From an uncultured Geobacteraceae bacterium (GTDB lineage: Bacteria; Desulfobacterota; Desulfuromonadia; Geobacterales; Pseudopelobacteraceae): a stretch of 45,458 nucleotides of DNA. Shown piece after piece: positions 32,454-41,845 of this stretch. The stretch covers positions 1 through 45,458 of the forward strand of contig CAIMXI010000161.1 of NCBI GenBank assembly GCA_903845365.1, written 5' to 3'. Position 1 is the first letter of the stretch. Each line of letters starts with the position of its first letter. Below the pieces are notes generated by a model. It did no database searches, was not told where the DNA came from, and was given only the letters and a program-made list of their open reading frames with translations. The position numbers were made by a program, and so were the translations under genes.

Positions 32454-35111
32454 TTATTTTTCGTCCAGAACAGCATGAGCCGCTGCCAGACGGGCAATCG
32501 GCACCCGGAACGGTGAGCATGAGACATAATCCAGCCCGACTTTGTGGCAGAAGATGACCGAAGAGGGATCGCCGCCATGCTCGCCACAGATGCCGAGTTT
32601 GATATTCGGGCGGGTTGCGCGCCCCAGCTCGCAGGCCATCTTGACCAGCTTGCCAACGCCATTCTGATCGAGCGAAACAAACGGATCTTCCGGTAGAATA
32701 TTATTGTCAACATAGAATGGCAGGAACTTTCCTGCATCGTCGCGTGACAGGCCAAATGTTGTCTGAGTCAGGTCGTTGGTGCCGAAAGAGAAAAATTCTG
32801 CTTCGACCGCAATTTCGTCTGCAGTCAGGGCGGCGCGGGGCAATTCGATCATCGTACCGATCAGATACTCGACCTTGACGCCGTACCTAGCGATTGTTAC
32901 GTCGCAGATAGCTACGGCATTCTGCTTGAGAACCGATAACTCTTTGACTGTTGCGATCAAAGGAATCATGATTTCAGGCACAATGCTGAAACCCTCATTT
33001 TTTACCAGTTCGCAGGCCGCTTCCATAATAGCGGTGACCTGCATGTTATAAATTTCCGGGAAGGTGATGCCGAGACGACAGCCTCGATGGCCCAGCATCG
33101 GGTTGAACTCGTGCAGTGTTTCAATCTTGTGCTTTAGTGCGCTGACCGGCACTTTCATGGTCTTGCACAACTCAACGATATCTTTTTCTTCCTGGGGCAG
33201 GAACTCGTGCAGCGGCGGGTCGAGCAGCCTGATAGTAACCGGCAGCCCTTTCATCTCACGGAACAGGCCGATAAAATCACTCTTCTGCATCGGAAGAATC
33301 TTTGCCAGAGCAAGTTCGCGACCTTCAATATCATCGGCGAGAATCATTTCACGAACGGCTGCGATCCGCTCGGCATCAAAAAACATATGCTCGGTGCGGC
33401 AGAGCCCGATCCCCTCGGCGCCAAACTGGCGGGCGACTTTGGCATCATGCGGAGTATCGGCATTAGTGCGCACCTTCAGGCGGCGGATGCCGTCAACCCA
33501 CGCCATCAGCGTCCCGAAATCCCCGGTCAATTCCGCCGATACGGTAGGCACCGCGCCGAGCATGACCTCACCGAGAGTCCCGTCGAGTGTGATCATGTCA
33601 CCTTTTTTGACAACAACTCCACCCCTTGTAGTGAAGCACTGGTTTGCATAATCCACCTTGATATCACCACAACCGGCGACGCAGCATTTACCCATACCAC
33701 GGGCAACGACAGCGGCATGAGACGTCATGCCGCCGCGAGCCGTCAGAATACCTTGCGCGGCATGCATACCGTGGATATCTTCAGGCGACGTTTCAATGCG
33801 GACAAGAATTACTTTCCGACCGGTTTTAGCTTCAGACTCCGCTTCATCAGCAGTAAAGACAACAGTGCCGGATACAGCGCCCGGTGACGCCGGAAGCCCT
33901 TTGGCGATGATGTTTTTGACCGCTTTCGGGTCAAGTGACGGGTGTAGCAGTTGGTCGAGCTGTTCCGGTGCCACGCGCTTTACGGCGGTTCTTTGGTCGA
34001 TAAGCCCCTCGGCAACCATGTCAACCGCAATCTTGATGGCGGCCGGCGCGGTTCGTTTGCCGTTACGGGTCTGCAGCATGAACAGCTTACCTTTTTCAAT
34101 GGTAAACTCGATATCCTGCATATCCTTGTAATGTGTTTCAAGTATGGTGCGGATTGAATCGAGTTGCCGGTAACACTCCGGCATGACCTCCTCCATCGGC
34201 GGAAGTGTCGTTGCTTTGGCGCGATTGATCGGTTGCGGTGTGCGGATACCGGCAACGACATCTTCACCCTGGGCGTTGACCAGATATTCGCCGTAGAAGT
34301 AGTTTTCACCTGTGGAAGGGTCTCTGGTAAAAGCCACTCCGGTAGCGCAGTCGTCACCCATGTTGCCGTAGACCATCGACTGGACGTTAACGGCAGTACC
34401 CCATTCAGCAGGAATGTTATTCAGGCGGCGGTAGGTTATCGCGCGTTGATTCATCCAGGAACCGAACACGGCACCAATTGCTCCCCAGAGCTGATCCATC
34501 GGATCTTCGGGAAAGGCGACGCCGAGTTCCTCCTTAATCTGTGCCTTGAATGCCGCAACCAGATCTTTCCAGTCGCCGGCGCTCAGGTCTGTGTCAAGAT
34601 GGACACCCCGCGCGTCCTTCTTCTGCTCCAGAAGGTGCTCAAGCAAATGTTTGTCCATCCCCATGACAACATCGGAATACATCTGGACAAAGCGGCGGTA
34701 CGCATCGTAGGCAAAACGTTCATCTCCGCTCTGGTTTATGATCCCCTGGACGGTGATGTCGTTAAGTCCGAGGTTTAGAACGGTGTCCATCATACCCGGC
34801 ATGGAAGCGCGGGCACCCGAACGTACCGAAACAAGCAGGGGATTGGCAGGATCACCGAATTTCCGTTCCATCAGCGCTTCAACCTGAGCAAGATGCACGG
34901 CAACTTCATCCGCCAGCGTGGGGGGGTAATTACTGTCGTTCTTATAAAACTCGGTACATACTTCCGTACTGATAGTAAAACCGGGGGGGACCGGAAGGCC
35001 GATACTGGTCATCTCGGCCAGATTCGCACCCTTGCCTCCCAATAGATTTTTCATGTCAGCCCGACCTTCAGCGTGACCATTACCAAAAAAATACACAAAC
35101 TTCTGAGCCAT
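32454..35111 (-). CDS. ppdK: pyruvate, phosphate dikinase
   Basis: An 885-aa full-length enzyme that interconverts pyruvate, ATP and phosphate with phosphoenolpyruvate, AMP and pyrophosphate. The nucleotide-binding domain starts [20 protein letters not shown]. The swivelling domain has the phospho-carrier His in [15 protein letters not shown]. The PEP/pyruvate domain ends with [11 protein letters not shown], containing the catalytic Cys. It is a key enzyme of gluconeogenesis in anaerobic acetate users. No frameshift seen. A terminator follows it. Confidence 0.97.
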   Translation of the reverse strand: MAQKFVYFFGNGHAEGRADMKNLLGGKGANLAEMTSIGLPVPPGFTISTEVCTEFYKNDSNYPPTLADEVAVHLAQVEALMERKFGDPANPLLVSVRSGARASMPGMMDTVLNLGLNDITVQGIINQSGDERFAYDAYRRFVQMYSDVVMGMDKHLLEHLLEQKKDARGVHLDTDLSAGDWKDLVAAFKAQIKEELGVAFPEDPMDQLWGAIGAVFGSWMNQRAITYRRLNNIPAEWGTAVNVQSMVYGNMGDDCATGVAFTRDPSTGENYFYGEYLVNAQGEDVVAGIRTPQPINRAKATTLPPMEEVMPECYRQLDSIRTILETHYKDMQDIEFTIEKGKLFMLQTRNGKRTAPAAIKIAVDMVAEGLIDQRTAVKRVAPEQLDQLLHPSLDPKAVKNIIAKGLPASPGAVSGTVVFTADEAESEAKTGRKVILVRIETSPEDIHGMHAAQGILTARGGMTSHAAVVARGMGKCCVAGCGDIKVDYANQCFTTRGGVVVKKGDMITLDGTLGEVMLGAVPTVSAELTGDFGTLMAWVDGIRRLKVRTNADTPHDAKVARQFGAEGIGLCRTEHMFFDAERIAAVREMILADDIEGRELALAKILPMQKSDFIGLFREMKGLPVTIRLLDPPLHEFLPQEEKDIVELCKTMKVPVSALKHKIETLHEFNPMLGHRGCRLGITFPEIYNMQVTAIMEAACELVKNEGFSIVPEIMIPLIATVKELSVLKQNAVAICDVTIARYGVKVEYLIGTMIELPRAALTADEIAVEAEFFSFGTNDLTQTTFGLSRDDAGKFLPFYVDNNILPEDPFVSLDQNGVGKLVKMACELGRATRPNIKLGICGEHGGDPSSVIFCHKVGLDYVSCSPFRVPIARLAAAHAVLDEK

Positions 35112-35139
35112 TATGCCGCCTCCTCTTAAATAAGATTTC

Positions 35140-35580
35140 CTATTTAGTATCCCAACTAGTTATATCAACATTTTTCCCTTCGCCGCCCTTCGCACCGTCA
35201 GAACCATATGAAAAGAGGTCATAGTCGCCATGTTCACCCGGTGAAATGTAAAGATAGTCGCTTCCCCAGGGATCTTTGGGAACCTTCTTGCTCTCCAGAT
35301 ATCCCCCCTCCTTGTAACCGTTTGGTATCACACCGACGGTCGGTTTTGTTACCAACGCGGTCAAACCCTGCTCAGTAGACGGGTAATTGCCGTTGTCAAG
35401 CTTATAGAGCTTGAGAGCAGTCTCGATATTCTTTATTTGTACCCGTGCGTCGGTAATCTTTGCATCATCCGTTCGTCCCATAAGCTTCGGGCCGACCAGC
35501 GCCGCCAATAGAGCCAATATAACGATAACAACCATGATTTCAATCAACGTAAAACCTTTTCTGTTCTCTAAAAATTGCAT
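35140..35580 (-). CDS. gspG: type II secretion pseudopilin GspG
   Basis: A 146-aa pseudopilin. The prepilin leader MQFLENRKG precedes the cleavage point and [19 protein letters not shown] helix, and the C-terminal domain has the GspG signature NGYKEGGYL...KKVPKDPWG...[10 protein letters not shown]...[10 protein letters not shown]. This is the major pseudopilin of the type II secretion pseudopilus. The ATG at 35580 follows GGGAGGAA. It stands alone here, without the rest of the gsp genes, which is common for GspG-like singletons in this group. Confidence 0.9.
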   Translation of the reverse strand: MQFLENRKGFTLIEIMVVIVILALLAALVGPKLMGRTDDAKITDARVQIKNIETALKLYKLDNGNYPSTEQGLTALVTKPTVGVIPNGYKEGGYLESKKVPKDPWGSDYLYISPGEHGDYDLFSYGSDGAKGGEGKNVDITSWDTK

Positions 35581-35682
35581 TTGATGTTTGTTCCTCCCGA
35601 AATAAAATATTTTCCAACTTACTAATAGACGGCACTTATGGCAAGCTCTTTTACACGGAAATACTTCAAAAAATATAATTGC

Positions 35683-35698
35683 TACCTCAATTGAGGTA
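35683..35698. promoter_or_regulatory. perfect palindrome TACCTCAATTGAGGTA
   Basis: A 16-bp perfect palindrome about 105 bp upstream of gspG and 185 bp upstream of the cytochrome gene. Its symmetry suggests a dimeric regulator site; no known operator is recognised. Confidence 0.45.
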
Positions 35699-35773
35699 TA
35701 AAATCTCTGTCGACAATAACGGCCAAACAATTTAAATCAATAAATTCAGCTGTTTATATTATAACTTGCAGGT

Positions 35774-35788
35774 TGGCATTTAATATGC
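35774..35788 (+). promoter_or_regulatory. sigma-54-like promoter for the cytochrome c7 gene
   Basis: TGGCATTTAATATGC has the GG and GC elements at the required spacing of a -24/-12 promoter, with two deviations from the consensus TGGCAC-N5-TTGC. It lies 93 bp before the cytochrome ATG on the correct strand. Confidence 0.4.
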
Positions 35789-35880
35789 TATTTAACCGGC
35801 AATGATGAAATTCAGTAAGAGCAGTATGACACTATGTCTGCGTTATTACGCAGCAAAAAACTAAAAAGGAGAATAACCAG

Positions 35881-36168
35881 ATGAAAAAAATCAGCGCCGT
35901 AGTCGCAATGTTCGCCGTCACCGCTTTTGCAGGAGCAGCTTTCGCTGCTGGCCCCGCAACAATCGACCTTCCGGCTTCCATGGGTAAGGTAACTTTTCAG
36001 CACCTTAAACATCAGGAAAGGGTGAAGCAGGATTGTAAAAAGTGTCACGAGAAAGCCCCAGGTAAAATTGCCGAAAAGAACAAAGACTGGGCTCACAAAA
36101 CCTGTAAAGGTTGCCACACTGAAATGAAAAAAGGACCTGTTGGTTGCAAGGATTGCCACAAGAAATAA
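35881..36168 (+). CDS. PpcA-family triheme cytochrome c7
   Basis: A 95-aa periplasmic cytochrome. A signal peptide (1-23) is followed by three CxxCH sites (52-56, 75-79, 89-93) and extra histidines at 41, 44 and 72 for bis-His ligation. The CKKCHEKAPGKI and CKGCHTEMKKGP segments match Geobacter PpcA-type cytochromes, which carry electrons from the inner membrane towards extracellular acceptors. AAGGAG lies before the ATG. A terminator follows. This is one of the best taxonomic clues in the window. Confidence 0.93.
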   Translation: MKKISAVVAMFAVTAFAGAAFAAGPATIDLPASMGKVTFQHLKHQERVKQDCKKCHEKAPGKIAEKNKDWAHKTCKGCHTEMKKGPVGCKDCHKK

Positions 36169-36194
36169 GCTGAAGAACCTGTATCTCGATTGAG

Positions 36195-36227
36195 AAGGGG
36201 GCAATGCACACCGCATGCCCCCTTTTT
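36195..36227. terminator. bidirectional terminator between cytochrome c7 and uvrB
   Basis: GGGGGC-AA-TGC pairs with GCA-T-GCCCCC, preceded by AA and followed by TTTTT on the plus strand. It lies between the convergent cytochrome and uvrB genes and best serves the cytochrome transcript. Confidence 0.8.
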
Positions 36228-36240
36228 ACGGAAAAACTGA

Positions 36241-38337
36241 TCACCGCAACGCCAACTCCATCGCCTCAAGTTTTTTCACCCGGTCGCGCAAAACCGCCGC
36301 CTTTTCAAAATTCAACTCTTTGGCCGCCGTCAGCATCTCCTTGCGCAGCTTCTTAACCAGTTTCGGGATCTCTTTTGGTGCCAGATACTCCTCACCCGCT
36401 TCAGCGACTCCTGCCGGTTGCGTGACATAATCCTTCTCCTCGATCGACTCCAGAATACTGCGCAACCCTTTCTTGACCGTCTCAGGCGTAATGCCGTGCT
36501 CTTCGTTGTAGGCGAGCTGCTTGACCCGCCGCCGCCCGGTTTCATCGATACAGGCCTGCATGGAACGGGTGATGTTGTCTCCGTACATCAGCACCCGACC
36601 ATTGACGTTGCGGGCGGCACGGCCGCAGGTCTGGATTAATGACCGCTGTGAGCGGAGAAACCCCTCCTTGTCAGCATCAAGAATGGCGACCAGTGAGACC
36701 TCCGGCAGATCCAGCCCTTCTCGCAGCAGGTTGATCCCGACCAGCACATCAAATTCCCCCATGCGGAGGTCACGAATAATCTGCATCCGTTCGATGGTGA
36801 CGATATCTGAATGGAGATATTTTATTCGCACCCCCAGTTCGCGATAATAATTGGTCAACTCTTCGGCCATCCGCTTGGTTAACGTCGTCACCAACACCCG
36901 TTCGCCTCTGGCAACGGTTTCTCGTACTTCGTGAAGGAGATCATCCACCTGGCCGACGGAAATCCCCCTCTCTAGCTCTCCCCCTCCTGTGGAGAGGACG
37001 TAAGCTCCCTCCCCCAGCGGGGGAGGGTTGGGGAGGGGGATTTGCCTTCCCGCCGTCACCGACCGCACCTCTATAACCGGATCAACCAGCCCGGTCGGGC
37101 GTATCACCTGCTCAACAAATACGCCGCCGCTCGCCTCAAGCTCATAATCGGCAGGCGTCGCCGAAACATAGACCGCTTGCCGGATGCGGGTCTGGAATTC
37201 CTCGAAATTGAGCGGGCGGTTGTCGAGAGCCGCTGGGAGGCGAAAGCCGTAGTTTACCAGCGTATCCTTGCGTGAGCGGTCACCACGGTACATGGCGCCG
37301 GTCTGCGGAATGGTGATATGCGACTCATCCACGAACAGAACAAAGTCCTCCGGAAAGTAGTCAATCAGTGTATACGGCGCCTCGCCCGGTTGACGACCGT
37401 CGAAATAGCGCGAATAGTTTTCTATACCGTGGCAAAATCCCATCTCCTCCATCATCTCTATATCGTAGAAGGTTCGCTGTTCGATGCGCTGCTCTTCCAG
37501 CAGCATGTTTTGCGAGCGGAAATAACTGATCCGCCCCGCCAGATCGACACGGATCTGCTCAACCGCCCGCTCCAGCGTTTCACGGGTGGAGACGTAATGT
37601 GATGCCGGATAGATGGAGCATTTCGATAGCTTCTGCAGCACAATGCCACGCAGCGGATCGATTTCATTGATCGCTTCAACTTCGTCGCCAAAAAATTCTA
37701 TTCTGAGCGCACGGTCATTATCATACGCCGGGAAAATTTCGATCACATCGCCCCGCACCCGGAACGTGCCACGATGGAAATCCATATCATTACGCTCATA
37801 CTGGATCTCGATCAGTTTTTTGAGCAGTTCGTCACGCCCGTAATCATCACCTTGATGAAAGAAGATATGCATCGACTGATAGGCATCGGGAGAGCCGATG
37901 CCGTAAATGCAGGATACCGACGCCACGATAATGACATCGCGCCGCGTCAGCAGGCTGCGCGTCGCTGAATGACGCATCTTGTCTATTTCGTCGTTGATGG
38001 CGGAATCTTTTTCGATGAAGGTATCGCTGGTCGGGATGTAGGCTTCCGGCTGGTAGTAATCGTAATATGAGACAAAGTATTCAACGGCGTTATCCGGGAA
38101 AAGTTCCTTGAACTCCCCGTAGAGCTGAGCCGCAAGGGTCTTGTTTGGAGCCAGTACCAGAGCCGGTCGCGAAGTTTGGGCTATGACGTTGGCAACGGTA
38201 AACGTTTTGCCGGAGCCGGTCACCCCGAGCAGCGTCTGGTGGCGGTCGCCCCGCTCGATCCCCTCTACCAGCTCTTTGATTGCCAGAGGTTGATCGCCGC
38301 GTGGGGTATATTCGGTTGTAATGTTAAAAATAGACAT
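36241..38337 (-). CDS. uvrB: UvrB, excision nuclease subunit B, with 33-residue insertion
   Basis: A 698-aa UvrB. It has the helicase motifs [17 protein letters not shown] and the beta-hairpin region [12 protein letters not shown], ending with the UvrC-binding coiled coil [20 protein letters not shown]. UvrB verifies DNA damage loaded by UvrA and recruits UvrC. Between EVR and QVDDLL, where E. coli has about 4 residues, there are 37, encoded by a palindromic C/G-rich element (see 36960-37043). The insertion keeps the frame and lies in a linker before the second RecA-like half, so the protein may still work. Confidence 0.95.
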   Translation of the reverse strand: MSIFNITTEYTPRGDQPLAIKELVEGIERGDRHQTLLGVTGSGKTFTVANVIAQTSRPALVLAPNKTLAAQLYGEFKELFPDNAVEYFVSYYDYYQPEAYIPTSDTFIEKDSAINDEIDKMRHSATRSLLTRRDVIIVASVSCIYGIGSPDAYQSMHIFFHQGDDYGRDELLKKLIEIQYERNDMDFHRGTFRVRGDVIEIFPAYDNDRALRIEFFGDEVEAINEIDPLRGIVLQKLSKCSIYPASHYVSTRETLERAVEQIRVDLAGRISYFRSQNMLLEEQRIEQRTFYDIEMMEEMGFCHGIENYSRYFDGRQPGEAPYTLIDYFPEDFVLFVDESHITIPQTGAMYRGDRSRKDTLVNYGFRLPAALDNRPLNFEEFQTRIRQAVYVSATPADYELEASGGVFVEQVIRPTGLVDPVIEVRSVTAGRQIPLPNPPPLGEGAYVLSTGGGELERGISVGQVDDLLHEVRETVARGERVLVTTLTKRMAEELTNYYRELGVRIKYLHSDIVTIERMQIIRDLRMGEFDVLVGINLLREGLDLPEVSLVAILDADKEGFLRSQRSLIQTCGRAARNVNGRVLMYGDNITRSMQACIDETGRRRVKQLAYNEEHGITPETVKKGLRSILESIEEKDYVTQPAGVAEAGEEYLAPKEIPKLVKKLRKEMLTAAKELNFEKAAVLRDRVKKLEAMELALR
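36960..37043. mobile_element. in-frame palindromic element inside uvrB
   Basis: An 84-bp element with perfect 11-bp terminal inverted repeats (AAATCCCCCTC and GAGGGGGATTT) and an internal hairpin CCCTCCCCC-AGC-GGGGGAGGG. It is exactly 28 codons long and adds a Pro/Gly-rich peptide beginning [14 protein letters not shown] to UvrB. Together with flanking bases the insertion is about 99 bp. The sequence type looks like a dispersed CCCCTCCCC-rich bacterial palindromic repeat, but no second copy was found in this window. Confidence 0.8.
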
Positions 38338-38343
38338 GATGAC

Positions 38344-40158
38344 TCAGAGATTATCGGCATTCATCTGCCTCTGACATAACTCGGCGTACAATCCGCCCTG
38401 AAGAAGCAGATCAGCGGGTGTCCCCTCTTCGGCAATAACGCCCTCTTTCAGAACAATAATCCGGTCGCAGTCGCGGAAGGAAGATACCTTCTGTGAGACA
38501 ATCAGTACGGTTCGTCCGGCATAGAATTTGCCGAGTTCATTGAGAATTTCTTCTTCACGTCCTGCATCAACCGCAGAAAGCGGATCATCAAGCAGCAGGA
38601 TCTGTGGGTTCCCCACAACGGCACGGGCGATGGCGAGCCTTTGTTTCTGCCCGCCGGAAAGAGTCACCCCCTTTTCTCCCACCGGCGTTTCAAATCCGGC
38701 GGGGAATCCTTCTACATCCTCAAGAAAACCGGCCTGCCCTGCCGCTATGGTAACTGCATCCGCTGCATGCTCTCCCGCAATGCCGTACCCAATATTCTCG
38801 GCAACGGTTCGCGAGAACAGAAAAGTTTCTTGCGGAACATAACCGATCAAGCGGCGGAGAGTGGCAGTCGTTATGCTGTTGATATCCCGCCCGTCGATAT
38901 AAAGCATCCCGTCTGAAATGGGAAGAAGCCGTGCAATCAGACGGAGCAGGGTAGTTTTGCCGCTCCCGACATCTCCTGTGATTCCGATGGTTTCGCCTGC
39001 CTTAATATAAAGAGAGATCCCCTTGATAATTTCCATATCGCCATAACTGAAACTGAGGTTGACCGCCGCAATACCTGAATCAAAGGAGTTGATCGGTTCT
39101 GCGTCAGGTTTATCGATAACGGTCGATTCGGCGCCCAGTATTCCAGCCAGGCGGGACATTGAGGCGGCTCCCCGCTGTGCTAGGGTCAGAATCCAGCCCA
39201 AGACCGCTGTCGGCCATACAAGCATCGCCAGATAGCCGCTGAACGCGACAAAATCACCCAGAGTTATGCTCTGCGCAATCACCAGTCTGCCACCGATGAA
39301 CAGGACAACAAGAGTTCCGGCTCCGGTTGCGGCTGCCATGACCGGGATGATAAGACCCCGCAGTCTGGCAAGTCGAAGGTTGTGTTTGAGGTAGCGCTCG
39401 GCGCTTTTCGCAAATTCATCCTGAAAATACTCTTCCCGACAGTAGGATTTTATCAATCGAACTGCTGAGACGGTTTCTTCGGCCTGGCTTGAAAGATGTG
39501 CCAGCTCCTCCTGGGCCTGAAGAGAACGGTGAAAGAGTCGATGGCTTACTTTTTTGATGATCAGAATCATAATAGGGAAGGGGAGAATTGCCCAGAAGGT
39601 GAGCATGGGGCTAATCCTGATCATCATCGTTACGGCAGCACAGTAAATCAACACGGTATTTATTGCGCTCATGCAGCCAAAGCCGGTCAACATGCGGACG
39701 TTAGTCAGGTCATTGGAAAAGCGGGATATGATGTCGCCGCTGCGACTAGTGGAAAAGTAACTGAGGTCAAGCCGGGTCAAGCGCTGGAACAGGTCGTTGC
39801 GGATGCGGAATTCAATAATTCTGGCAGCATTCAGCATGAATGTTCGTGAAAATATACGGGTGCCGCAGTGCAGGAGCGCCAGAAGTGATATAATCAGGGC
39901 GCACGTTGAGGGCGAATACCGGGCAACCTCAGGATGCTGCAACGCCTCTATCGCCAGCTTCATGAACCATGGAATCAACAGTGCAAAGGCGTTTGTGAGG
40001 AGAAGGAACAGCGTCCCGCCGGCATAACGCCAGCGAAGCGAGATTATATAAGGATATAGTCGGGAAAGGTCTTTTATGGCTGGGTCCTTATCTTTCAGAT
40101 AATGGTACTCAGTTCTCAATAACAGGTTTTGAGCGAAATCGCCACTGCCAAGAATCAC
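38344..40158 (-). CDS. ABC exporter half-transporter, MdlA-like, with degenerate catalytic site
   Basis: A 604-aa protein with six membrane helices (about 40-320) and a nucleotide-binding domain. Walker A is GDVGSGKTT and the signature LSGGQKQRLAIARA. Walker B ends LLLDDPLSAVD, with Asp in place of the catalytic Glu, and the switch is VSQKVSS, with Gln in place of His. Both changes are typical of the degenerate half of heterodimeric exporters (TM287- and MdlA-like). A partner with an intact site is expected, but none is encoded next to it: uvrB follows and htrA is divergent. The start is GTG at 40158. Confidence 0.85.
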   Translation of the reverse strand: MILGSGDFAQNLLLRTEYHYLKDKDPAIKDLSRLYPYIISLRWRYAGGTLFLLLTNAFALLIPWFMKLAIEALQHPEVARYSPSTCALIISLLALLHCGTRIFSRTFMLNAARIIEFRIRNDLFQRLTRLDLSYFSTSRSGDIISRFSNDLTNVRMLTGFGCMSAINTVLIYCAAVTMMIRISPMLTFWAILPFPIMILIIKKVSHRLFHRSLQAQEELAHLSSQAEETVSAVRLIKSYCREEYFQDEFAKSAERYLKHNLRLARLRGLIIPVMAAATGAGTLVVLFIGGRLVIAQSITLGDFVAFSGYLAMLVWPTAVLGWILTLAQRGAASMSRLAGILGAESTVIDKPDAEPINSFDSGIAAVNLSFSYGDMEIIKGISLYIKAGETIGITGDVGSGKTTLLRLIARLLPISDGMLYIDGRDINSITTATLRRLIGYVPQETFLFSRTVAENIGYGIAGEHAADAVTIAAGQAGFLEDVEGFPAGFETPVGEKGVTLSGGQKQRLAIARAVVGNPQILLLDDPLSAVDAGREEEILNELGKFYAGRTVLIVSQKVSSFRDCDRIIVLKEGVIAEEGTPADLLLQGGLYAELCQRQMNADNL

Positions 40159-40190
40159 GGCCTCTCATAAATTCAGGCTTTTATCAGGGG

Positions 40191-40219
40191 TTGACTTTTG
40201 CCGTCAGGCTCTATATTTT
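40191..40219 (+). promoter_or_regulatory. sigma-70-like promoter for htrA
   Basis: TTGACT at 40191-40196 and TATTTT at 40214-40219, with a 17-bp spacer, 90 bp upstream of the htrA ATG on the plus strand. Confidence 0.5.
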
Positions 40220-40309
40220 TTGCGGGAAAAGGGGAGGGGAGAATCGTGGCAACGCTGCAATTTTCCGCTCTCAATTACACCAAACACCCGGATTCATGGA
40301 GGTCATATT

Positions 40310-41740
40310 ATGTCTACAAAAACAGTATCAGTGATGCGTCTGATGGTAGCAGGTCTCATATTTTCTCTCTCCGCCCCGGCGTTGTCCATAGCCAGAACCG
40401 CCAGTCCGGATTTTGTAGAATTAGCAAAAAAACTCATGCCGACCGTTGTCAACATACGCACCGCCAAGATAATCAAGCCTCGGCAGCAGCAACGCCCACA
40501 GCAGCAGCGCCCACGTATGCAGTCCCCATTTGACAATTTTTTCGAGGATTTTTTCCGTCAATTCGATGGGCAGCAGATGCCCCAGCAGAAATCACGGCGT
40601 GAACAGAGCCTCGGAACCGGGTTCGTAATCGATAAGGACGGTTACATCCTTACCAATAACCATGTGGTCAACGGGGCGGACGAAGTAATGGTCAAACTCT
40701 CCGATGGCCGCGAGCTAAAGGGCGAGATCAAGGGAACAGACGAAAAACTGGATCTGGCATTAATCAAGGTGAGTGACAAGGATGTTTTTCATGTTGCCGA
40801 ACTTGGGGACAGTGACGTTCTGAATGTAGGCGAGTGGGTCATGGCCATCGGCAATCCCTTCGGCTTATCCCAGACGGTTACTGCCGGTATTGTAAGCGCC
40901 AAAGGACGTGTAATCGGCAACGGCCCTTACGATGACTTTATTCAGACTGACGCATCAATTAATCCTGGTAATTCCGGCGGTCCTCTTTTCAATGCCGAAG
41001 GCAAAGTAATCGGCATCAATACCGCCATTATTGCCGGTGGTCAGGGGATTGGATTTGCCATCCCGATCAATATGGCCAAGAGCATCATCTCGCAACTGCG
41101 CGACACCGGCAAGGTGACTCGCGGTTACCTTGGGATCCGTTTTCAGCCTTTGACCGCTGATCTTGCCAAGTCCTTTGGCATGAATTCCGACAAAGGGGCA
41201 CTGATCGCGAATGTTGAAAAAGACACTCCGGCTGACAGGGCCGGACTTAAAGCTGGTGATGTTATAACTGAATATGACGGCAAGACGATTAATGAAAGTA
41301 GTGAGTTACCCCGACTTGTCGCTACGACGCCAATTGACAAGAAGGTTTCAGTAGTAATTTTTCGTGATGGTAAGAAACAGGAGCTTTCTGTTGTAGTTGG
41401 CAAGCTGAAGGGTGATGATGCCGCCTCGGCTACCACTGGCGACAACGAGAGTGAGAAGCTAGGAATTACTGTCCAGCAGATGACGAGCGAATTGGCTTCC
41501 CGCCTCGGTATCAAGGAGAGCAAAAACGGGCTGGTAATTACCGAAGTCAAACATGGAACGCCCGCAGATGAGGCCGGTATTGTTCCCGGGAGTATTGTTA
41601 TCGAGATAAACGGACGACGTCCAGAGACCCTGCAGCAGTATATGTCGATCGTATCCGGCATTAAAAAGGGGGACATCGTGCGTTTGCTGCTTAAACGTCC
41701 CGACGGCAGCGTACACTATGTGGCCTTAAAATCTGAATAG
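40310..41740 (+). CDS. htrA: HtrA/DegP-type periplasmic serine protease
   Basis: A 476-aa protein. The signal peptide (1-29) is followed by a trypsin-like domain with H118, D148 and S222 (in GNSGG), then two PDZ domains (about 275-370 and 385-475). A Gln/Arg-rich stretch RQQQRPQQQRPRMQ lies in the loop between the first strands. The enzyme degrades or refolds damaged envelope proteins. The ATG at 40310 has GGAGG about 8 nt upstream. This housekeeping member gives a useful contrast to MamE, which has magnetochromes and a membrane anchor. Confidence 0.92.
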   Translation: MSTKTVSVMRLMVAGLIFSLSAPALSIARTASPDFVELAKKLMPTVVNIRTAKIIKPRQQQRPQQQRPRMQSPFDNFFEDFFRQFDGQQMPQQKSRREQSLGTGFVIDKDGYILTNNHVVNGADEVMVKLSDGRELKGEIKGTDEKLDLALIKVSDKDVFHVAELGDSDVLNVGEWVMAIGNPFGLSQTVTAGIVSAKGRVIGNGPYDDFIQTDASINPGNSGGPLFNAEGKVIGINTAIIAGGQGIGFAIPINMAKSIISQLRDTGKVTRGYLGIRFQPLTADLAKSFGMNSDKGALIANVEKDTPADRAGLKAGDVITEYDGKTINESSELPRLVATTPIDKKVSVVIFRDGKKQELSVVVGKLKGDDAASATTGDNESEKLGITVQQMTSELASRLGIKESKNGLVITEVKHGTPADEAGIVPGSIVIEINGRRPETLQQYMSIVSGIKKGDIVRLLLKRPDGSVHYVALKSE

Positions 41741-41778
41741 CTTGGCCACGCTTAGGGCAGGTATTACCACGACGTAAA

Positions 41779-41808
41779 CAGCAGGACTCCCGTGAGGGAG
41801 TCCTGCTG
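41779..41808. terminator. hairpin between convergent htrA and hflX
   Basis: A perfect 13-bp stem, CAGCAGGACTCCC with a GTGA loop, 39 bp downstream of the htrA stop. No T-run follows in either direction, so it may stabilise 3' ends or act as a factor-dependent terminator. Confidence 0.6.
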
Positions 41809-41845
41809 ATAGCAACACCAATTCGCATCTGTGACAGTATCGACT

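Larger units (their letters stand above)
35581..35880. other. 300-bp divergent promoter region of gspG and cytochrome c7
   Basis: This AT-rich stretch contains a 16-bp perfect palindrome (35683-35698), a sigma-54-like site (35774-35788), and a 6-bp CTGCGT/ACGCAG hairpin (35838-35853) in the cytochrome leader. No gene was recognised. Confidence 0.6.

Noticed and set aside
40310..41740. Second MamE
   Set aside because: It has the HtrA triad and PDZ domains but no CxxCH magnetochrome, a cleavable signal peptide rather than an anchor, and lies outside the cluster, so it is a housekeeping HtrA.
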